From Acidobacteriota bacterium (GTDB lineage: Bacteria > Acidobacteriota > Terriglobia > Terriglobales > Acidobacteriaceae): a stretch of DNA of 64,000 nt. Positions 60,322 through 64,000 of the stretch are shown here, in pieces (position 1 is the stretch's first letter; each line of letters starts with the position of its first letter). The notes under the pieces are model-generated. The model did no database searches and had not been told where the DNA came from. It saw nothing but the letters and a program-made list of their open reading frames with translations. The DNA is taken from NCBI GenBank assembly GCA_013289685.1, contig JABCZL010000007.1, positions 289,170 to 353,169 on the forward strand. The letters run 5' to 3'. A program made the position numbers and the translations under genes.

Positions 60322-60347
60322 GAATCCGTCCACCGGTGGACAGATTC
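60322..60347. promoter_or_regulatory. 26-bp near-perfect palindrome
   Basis: gaatc-c-gtccaccggtggac-a-gattc is symmetrical apart from one pair (c/a). The core gtccaccggtggac is a perfect 14-bp palindrome. It could be an operator for a dimeric protein or a hairpin. Confidence 0.65.
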
Positions 60348-60502
60348 ACACGGGCATGGTACGGGCATTGTCGCTCGGGAAGCACTGCCCAGCGCGCGTT
60401 TCCAGCCTCGCAGCGGATCATCAGTCCGCTGCGCCGGGAAGTGGAAAGTGGCGCAACTTTGCACTTGCGTCCTCGTGTTCATTCTGGTAATCCTGATCTT
60501 GT

Positions 60503-60578
60503 CTTGGTTTTGCGGGCGTGCGGCGACACTCCTTTGACCGGATGACCCCGCGCCCCGCAAAACAAGGTTATCCGGTCA
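60503..60578. ncRNA. Interleaved inverted repeats, possible pseudoknot RNA
   Basis: Arm A cttggttttgcgggcg (60503-60518) pairs with A' cgccccgcaaaacaag (60551-60566). Arm B tgaccggatgacc (60535-60547) pairs with B' ggttatccggtca (60566-60578). The order A-B-A'-B' is that of an H-type pseudoknot. No protein frame explains it. Strand is not determined. Confidence 0.4.
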
Positions 60579-60716
60579 CATGGCTTCCACACACAATTCG
60601 ATTTCGCCATTCGCCGGGCCGATCTCCGCGCGCAGCACAGCGCCTTCCCCAATCAGGTCCAATCGGACCGCTCTAACAGGAGCGACCTTCGACGGGTCGC
60701 CACCGAGCGGCCACCG

Positions 60717-60959
60717 ATGGGATCCGAACCTTCTGAAGTAATCCAGCAACCGCGGTCGAATGATCAACTGGTAGCGGCCTACGCACACCTGCGTCTGAGC
60801 CAGGAGCGTGCACGGCTCCTCCAGGAGGCAGCGAAGCAGCGCGCGAAACATCCGGTACAGGCGGGCCTCACGTTAGCACGAGCGAACGCGCTCAAGGTCG
60901 CGCTGAATTTCTTTAAGGCCCTACAGAAAGAGAATGCGGGCACAACGGCCAGCGAGTGA
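60717..60959 (+). CDS. Hypothetical helical element protein (80 aa)
   Basis: The frame MGSEPSEVIQQPRSNDQLVA continues as AYAHLRLSQERARLLQEAAKQRAKHPVQAGLTLARANALKVALNFFKALQKENAGTTASE, nearly all helical and rich in Ala/Leu/Gln. Composition is regular, but there is no strong ribosome site. It lies directly ahead of the replication initiator gene. No family recognised. Confidence 0.45.
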   Translation: MGSEPSEVIQQPRSNDQLVAAYAHLRLSQERARLLQEAAKQRAKHPVQAGLTLARANALKVALNFFKALQKENAGTTASE

Positions 60960-61042
60960 GAGGTGCAGCTCTCATTTGCTGGCCGTTTTTGTTTTGCGGA
61001 GGAAGGCACGGCACGACAAACGAGTTTGGCAGGAGCAAGAGC

Positions 61043-62263
61043 ATGGCTGCACGAGCTGAGCAAGAACCGAAACCAAAACTATCGCTAGAGATCCGCATTG
61101 GCGAGTCGACGCTCTATGACCATGCACCGGGAATGCGCGCCGTCTTAAAGGAAATAGCGATCATGACATCGTCGCCGGGATCGGAGAAGAAACCAAAGAG
61201 TGATGGTTTCGACGCGGGGTGGAACTGGGCCGGCTGGTGTTGGCCCCAGGAAAAGACTCTTGCTGGTCGCACAGGCAATTGTGAGCGACTAGTGAGAAAA
61301 GCCGTGCATCGATTCCAGGCGGATAGCGTCGTTGAAATCCGCAGTTGGCGGGATCGATCGGGACGGCCGCATAACGCCTATCGCATCCGGGAAGAAGTGA
61401 TCGACGCGGCAAGGCGTAAACCGGGTGAGGATCGGAAGCGCCGGAGTGATCGCAAGGCGAATGCTACCAGCTACAAAAGCCATAGGAACGCTGAGAGCCA
61501 TAGGAACGCCTGTCCCATCGACGTTGCGACGGAAAGCCATAGGAACGCTGAGCCAGCAGCCATAGGAACGCTGAGCCATGAGCCACAGGAACGCGAGCCA
61601 CGAAAGCCACAGGAACTAGATGCCGTGGAGGTTGGTTTAGTACGAGGTGGGTGTATTGAGGTATGTGAAGAGGGGGGTGTTAGGGGGGAGAGTTCAAGTC
61701 AGACGTTGACAGCAGAAGAGCAACACCGCGCGCCCAAAACCGGCGCGCCTTTTTTTCCAGATCCTTCACCCCAAATTCAGCAGCAAGAGCAACCGCAACC
61801 GCAACCGCAAAACCTTCCTGGGGAAGTGGAAGAGCAACGGCAACGGCAACAGCAAGAGCAACCGCCAGAGATCGATCAACCTACTCCACAGAATCATTTC
61901 GAACCTGGTGCGCACGAGATCCTCGCGGCCTATCCACGCCAGAGCGGCTGCATTCCGATTCTCGATGCACGGGCAGCGCTGGAGCGCGTAAAGCAGGCAG
62001 GATTGTCCGCATCCTGGCTGCAGGCCCAAGTTTGGGAGTTCGGAAAGAATCCGGGCGGGTTAGTTCCACCATTCGGGACGTGGATGCGCCGAAATTTGGA
62101 GAGGCTAATCAGCGCGGCATCCGCTGTGCAGACCGACGTCAGACTGGAGACAGGAGAACAGAACGATGAACTCAAGCGCGCAGTTGAAAGCGGTAACGTT
62201 GCGACCGATGCGAGCGTGGAGAGGCCACGAGAAGGACCTGGACGCGCTGCTGGTCTCGATTGA
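61043..62263 (+). CDS. Putative phage-type replication initiator with embedded origin
   Basis: The ATG at 61043 follows aggag by 7-8 bp; the track start 29 codons earlier has none. After MAARAEQEPKPKLSLEIRIG the segment AGWNWAGWCWPQEKTLAGRTGNCERLVRKAVHRFQADSVVEIRSWRDRSGRPHNAYRIREEV (about 80-140) looks like a winged HTH as in phage replication proteins. Iterons occupy codons about 146-192. A Gln/Pro-rich low-complexity linker (about 250-290) leads to a helical C-terminus (ILDARAALERVKQAGLSASWLQAQVWEFGKNPGGLVPPFGTWMRRNLERL) like that found in phage replication organisers. The layout N-HTH, internal origin, linker and C-domain mirrors lambda O. The family is not certain. Confidence 0.55.
   Translation: MAARAEQEPKPKLSLEIRIGESTLYDHAPGMRAVLKEIAIMTSSPGSEKKPKSDGFDAGWNWAGWCWPQEKTLAGRTGNCERLVRKAVHRFQADSVVEIRSWRDRSGRPHNAYRIREEVIDAARRKPGEDRKRRSDRKANATSYKSHRNAESHRNACPIDVATESHRNAEPAAIGTLSHEPQEREPRKPQELDAVEVGLVRGGCIEVCEEGGVRGESSSQTLTAEEQHRAPKTGAPFFPDPSPQIQQQEQPQPQPQNLPGEVEEQRQRQQQEQPPEIDQPTPQNHFEPGAHEILAAYPRQSGCIPILDARAALERVKQAGLSASWLQAQVWEFGKNPGGLVPPFGTWMRRNLERLISAASAVQTDVRLETGEQNDELKRAVESGNVATDASVERPREGPGRAAGLD
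61478..61617 (+). repeat. Six iterons inside the initiator gene (putative replication origin)
   Basis: Copies of agccataggaacgctgag begin at 61478, 61496, 61535, 61558, 61581 and 61605 (the last two read agccacaggaac). They occur in all three frames of the enclosing gene, so the conserved thing is DNA, not protein. A purine-rich stretch (gaagaggggggtgttaggggggagag) follows at about 61667-61692. Confidence 0.75.
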
Positions 62264-62468
62264 GGACCGCGTCGTCGCCTGGCTGAACCAACACGGCGGA
62301 CCGGTCAACGACGACATTCGCCGGCAGATTGGCTGGCAGTTCATCGTCGGGATGGGATGGAACCGGCTGCAGCCCGAGGAAGCGCCGCGGTTGGAGATCG
62401 TTTCGCGGAGAGATGTAGAGCCGTCAGTGCAGGGCGAGTTGTTCGATCGGCCGGAGGCAGTGCGATGA
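62166..62468 (+). CDS. Hypothetical element protein (100 aa)
   Basis: The ATG overlaps the 3' end of the initiator gene by 98 bp in another frame; an aggagaa lies about 10 bp upstream. The sequence MNSSAQLKAVTLRPMRAWRG leads to ALLVSIEDRVVAWLNQHGGPVNDDIRRQIGWQFIVGMGWNRLQ, mostly helical. No family recognised. Its stop overlaps the next start (ATGA). Confidence 0.5.
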   Translation: MNSSAQLKAVTLRPMRAWRGHEKDLDALLVSIEDRVVAWLNQHGGPVNDDIRRQIGWQFIVGMGWNRLQPEEAPRLEIVSRRDVEPSVQGELFDRPEAVR

Positions 62469-62617
62469 ACGAGCGGTTAGCCGACATCTGGGACGACTAC
62501 GCGGTGAAGCAGGAGATGGAGCGAGACCTTGGCGACAACGAACCGGAGGAGAACGATGAAGACGAAGAGCACGAAGGCCGGCAACGGAGTGGACCCCATC
62601 GAGCGCGCCCGAGTTGA
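62465..62617 (+). CDS. Small acidic element protein (50 aa)
   Basis: An ATG overlapping the previous stop (ATGA) gives MNERLADIWDDYAVKQEMER then DLGDNEPEENDEDEEHEGRQRSGPHRARPS. The acidic run resembles DNA-mimic or chaperone-like phage proteins but no motif is diagnostic. It overlaps the start of the next gene by about 60 bp in another frame. Confidence 0.45.
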   Translation: MNERLADIWDDYAVKQEMERDLGDNEPEENDEDEEHEGRQRSGPHRARPS

Positions 62618-62807
62618 GCGAGTGGGAAAACTTCTGGCGCAGGTTCTGACAGAGCTGCGCTGGCGGAGGAGTTGTGCAAACTTTATCCGATGCAGGTCGG
62701 GAAGTTGCAGTGACTTTTTCAGGGCACAGTTCGGGCACGGTTGCGCAAAAGGCAGGCCCAGAGCGGCTTTCGAGAGGCGCGGAGGACTAAGAGTCCGCGG
62801 TGGATGA
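62556..62807 (+). CDS. Small cysteine-containing basic element protein
   Basis: The ATG sits right after a perfect ggaggagaacg site. It encodes MKTKSTKAGNGVDPIERARV then ERVGKLLAQVLTELRWRRSCANFIRCRSGSCSDFFRAQFGHGCAKG.. (83 residues). Four cysteines and a histidine in the middle could bind zinc. The basic C-terminus is of low complexity. No family recognised. Confidence 0.45.
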   Translation: MKTKSTKAGNGVDPIERARVERVGKLLAQVLTELRWRRSCANFIRCRSGSCSDFFRAQFGHGCAKGRPRAAFERRGGLRVRGG

Positions 62808-62835
62808 ACGCAGAACGGCACGGAGGGCGCGACGA

Positions 62836-63006
62836 ATGAAGAACGGCGATACGGGGAAGTGTCCGTTGTGCGGCAAGCCATGCCGCTGGGACGAGGAAAT
62901 TGTACAGATGCACGCGGGCACCGATGGTTTCGTGCATTTCGACTGCCTGCAGGAGACGGCGGAATCTCTCGTCGACACCGAGCGCGAGATCGGGAGGCGC
63001 GCGTGA
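62836..63006 (+). CDS. Small zinc-ribbon protein
   Basis: The ATG at 62836, 6 bp after ggaggg, gives 56 residues. MKNGDTGKCPLCGKPCRWDE and GFVHFDCLQE supply two knuckles, CPLC and HxxC, as in small phage zinc-finger proteins. The stop overlaps the GTG of the next gene. A nucleic-acid-binding or regulatory role is inferred. Confidence 0.6.
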   Translation: MKNGDTGKCPLCGKPCRWDEEIVQMHAGTDGFVHFDCLQETAESLVDTEREIGRRA

Positions 63007-63446
63007 GGGTTGAGGTTTTCGCTTCCGGGCGTTGCGTGCCGTCGCAGGGCGGAATCGGAATTTATGGCTGCGTTTTGAAAACCGATGGTGTAGTGACCTG
63101 GACTGACTCCGGGTGTTCGGGACGTGTGGGTCAGACGATCTTGTCCGCGAAGTTTGCGGGCGCAATCGTTGCGCTGCGCAAGTTGACCGACGAGCACGAG
63201 GCGCATCCCGAATCGGCGCTCGCGTTGTTTGTCGACGACCGACAAACAAAGCTGCAGCTCGATGGGACGTGGATCGTTGGCCAGAGCGATCTCCACTTTC
63301 CGCTGTGGAAGGAAGCGCGCGAACTTTATTTCGTGCTGAACCAGTACCGCGAATTTTATCTGGGCTGGAGAAACGACAACGTGGCCGCGGAGTTGGTCGC
63401 GCAGACAATGCGACGGCATCGTCTCTGTGGAGAGATCTCGCGATGA
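63003..63446 (+). CDS. RNase H-fold (RVT_3-like) element protein
   Basis: I use the GTG overlapping the previous stop (GTGA), giving 147 residues. The order of elements fits reverse-transcriptase-like RNase HI: a first strand pair (VEVFASGRCVPSQGGIGIYGCVLKTDGV), a helix (SAKFAGAIVALRKLTDE), a strand (ALALFVDDRQTKLQLDG) and a C-terminal (EFYLGWRNDNVAAELVAQTMRR) that resembles the NxxADxLA ending. The first catalytic aspartate seems to be replaced by Ala/Ser (FASGRC), so nuclease activity may be altered. Function would be in primer removal or nucleic-acid binding. Confidence 0.55.
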   Translation: MRVEVFASGRCVPSQGGIGIYGCVLKTDGVVTWTDSGCSGRVGQTILSAKFAGAIVALRKLTDEHEAHPESALALFVDDRQTKLQLDGTWIVGQSDLHFPLWKEARELYFVLNQYREFYLGWRNDNVAAELVAQTMRRHRLCGEISR

Positions 63447-63673
63447 GCCCGATGCATGGGCCGACGCAGGAGCATCTTCGTTTTCTCGCGGCGAAGGCGA
63501 TCATCGAACGCGCGAGGGCTCGCGCTGGCGTGAGGCTTCCGCCTTACACTCGTGCGCAGTGGGACCGTGAGCAGCAGCAGTTGCGTGCGAGTGTAGCTAG
63601 GAAGCGGCGGATCCAGCGAGTTGCGATGTTCGAAAGCCGGATTCATGGCGTGAAGTTAACGGAGGCCTCGTGA
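63443..63673 (+). CDS. Hypothetical basic helical element protein (76 aa)
   Basis: The ATG overlaps the previous stop (ATGA). The product MSPMHGPTQEHLRFLAAKAI continues as IERARARAGVRLPPYTRAQWDREQQQLRASVARKRRIQRVAMFESRIHGVKLTEAS. It is helical and basic with no recognised motif. Its stop overlaps the next GTG. Confidence 0.5.
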   Translation: MSPMHGPTQEHLRFLAAKAIIERARARAGVRLPPYTRAQWDREQQQLRASVARKRRIQRVAMFESRIHGVKLTEAS

Positions 63674-64000
63674 AAGCGAAGGATGGTGATCACAAACTCG
63701 AATCGATGGTTGCCGATTTCTCGTGGCCGGCAGAACCCGAATTGAGGCAGGCGACGCGACTCGCATCTCGTGGAGGCCGATCGGAGCGCGACTGCGGATT
63801 ATCTTCGGCGCCAGGGCGCGAGATCGAGGAGCTGCTGCCGCGCGCGCAGCAGTTCGCCGACGCGCGGAGTCGCGAAGTGCTCAAGCTGCTCGACCTGGAG
63901 GCGGATGTGGCTGCAGCGCGGCGCTGCTCTAGTCGACGGCCACGGAAACTCGATCCGGTTCGCGATCATGTCGTGGCATTTCTGGCGCGGCATTCGGAGA
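63670..64000 (+). CDS. Hypothetical element protein, cut by the window end
   Basis: A GTG overlapping the previous stop (GTGA) opens VKAKDGDHKLESMVADFSWP and the frame stays open to the edge (at least 110 codons), so it is absent from the ORF track. The visible part has acidic and helical segments (REIEELLPRAQQFADARSREVLKLLDLEADVAAARR). No motif is recognised. Confidence 0.5.
   Translation, partial: MKAKDGDHKLESMVADFSWPAEPELRQATRLASRGGRSERDCGLSSAPGREIEELLPRAQQFADARSREVLKLLDLEADVAAARRCSSRRPRKLDPVRDHVVAFLARHSE

Larger units (their letters stand above)
60263..60716. other. Non-coding, palindrome-rich stretch in the element
   Basis: No gene is convincing in these 454 bp. They hold a 26-bp near-perfect palindrome and two interleaved inverted repeats (both listed separately). 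It may contain an untranslated RNA or protein-binding sites. Confidence 0.55.
56250..64000. mobile_element. Integrated mobile element, phage-like early region (right end beyond window)
   Basis: The segment starts at the tRNA-Arg break and runs to the window edge. It has one minus-strand small regulator-like gene, then only plus-strand genes, most below 100 codons and overlapping by ATGA/GTGA, a terminase-small-subunit-like protein, a replication-initiator-like protein with internal iterons, and an RNase H-fold protein. No housekeeping gene is present. No integrase or capsid gene is visible, so prophage, satellite or plasmid-like integrative element all remain possible. Confidence 0.72.

Noticed and set aside
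61478-61617. SHRNA repeats taken as a protein repeat
   Set aside because: Only three of six copies are in one frame; the others are in the two other frames, so a DNA-level role fits better.

Overview
The window looks like a chromosomal segment of a soil-type Acidobacteriota bacterium, probably class Terriglobia (Koribacter/Sulfotelmatobacter-like). The basis is the GC-rich sequence, the gene repertoire (DUF2911, DUF3106, DUF4139, DUF2934, a CcmF/CcmH cluster, an imuA-imuB-dnaE2 cassette) and the dense scatter of short hairpin repeats, several of them read in frame inside genes. This is inference from families; there is no rRNA or taxonomic marker in the window.

Layout. 1-4.4 kb: minus-strand cytochrome c maturation operon (ccmF, ccmH, a CcmI-like small protein, a secreted CarboxypepD_reg-like protein cut by the window edge) preceded by a DUF2934 gene. 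4.77 kb: tRNA-Glu(CTC). Its last 16 bases recur exactly at 11.63 kb, bracketing a 6.8-kb segment (TolC-like factor, DUF481 barrel, DUF202 protein, Rieske ferredoxin, frameshifted beta-keto acid cleavage enzyme, outer-membrane barrel) that looks like an integrase-less island. 11.9-17.5 kb: a giant secreted protein with seven 84-85-residue repeats and a cytochrome c-PQQ sugar dehydrogenase fusion. 17.6-24.1 kb: the SOS mutasome imuA-imuB-dnaE2, with palindromic repeats read in frame in all three genes and hairpins or tandem repeats in every spacer. 24.3-33.9 kb: membrane protein, DUF2911-TPR protein, PEP carboxylase, a PhoB-like regulator next to PhoU, a DinB-fold protein and a Kelch propeller protein. 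34.2-36.9 kb: an SDR, a zinc ADH and a frameshifted SRPBCC-like gene, with a 188-bp imperfect direct duplication flanking the ADH. 37-41.4 kb: CocE-type hydrolase plus MFS transporter, divergent from a LysR regulator across two palindromes. 42-55.7 kb: MATE exporter, HAMP-SpoIIE phosphatase, thioredoxin reductase, DUF4139 protein, Crp/Fnr regulator, proline dehydrogenase and an ECF sigma / anti-sigma / DUF3106 operon.

56.0 kb to the window end: tRNA-Val(CAC) is followed by a tRNA-Arg(TCT) gene broken just after the anticodon loop. From there to the end runs a mobile element that looks like a phage early region: a divergent minus-strand small regulator-like gene facing a palindrome, then a rightward cascade of very small genes overlapping by ATGA/GTGA, a zinc/HTH terminase-small-subunit-like protein, palindrome-rich non-coding stretches, and a putative replication initiator whose own coding sequence carries six iterons in all three reading frames, as in lambda O/ori. 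A divergent RNase H-fold protein lies further on. The element runs off the end and no integrase is seen.

The most unusual points are the in-frame palindromic elements concentrated in the mutasome genes, the iteron origin inside the initiator gene, the two tRNA-associated integration scars, and the duplication flanking the ADH gene. Two genes carry single-base frameshifts that could be real decay or sequencing indels.
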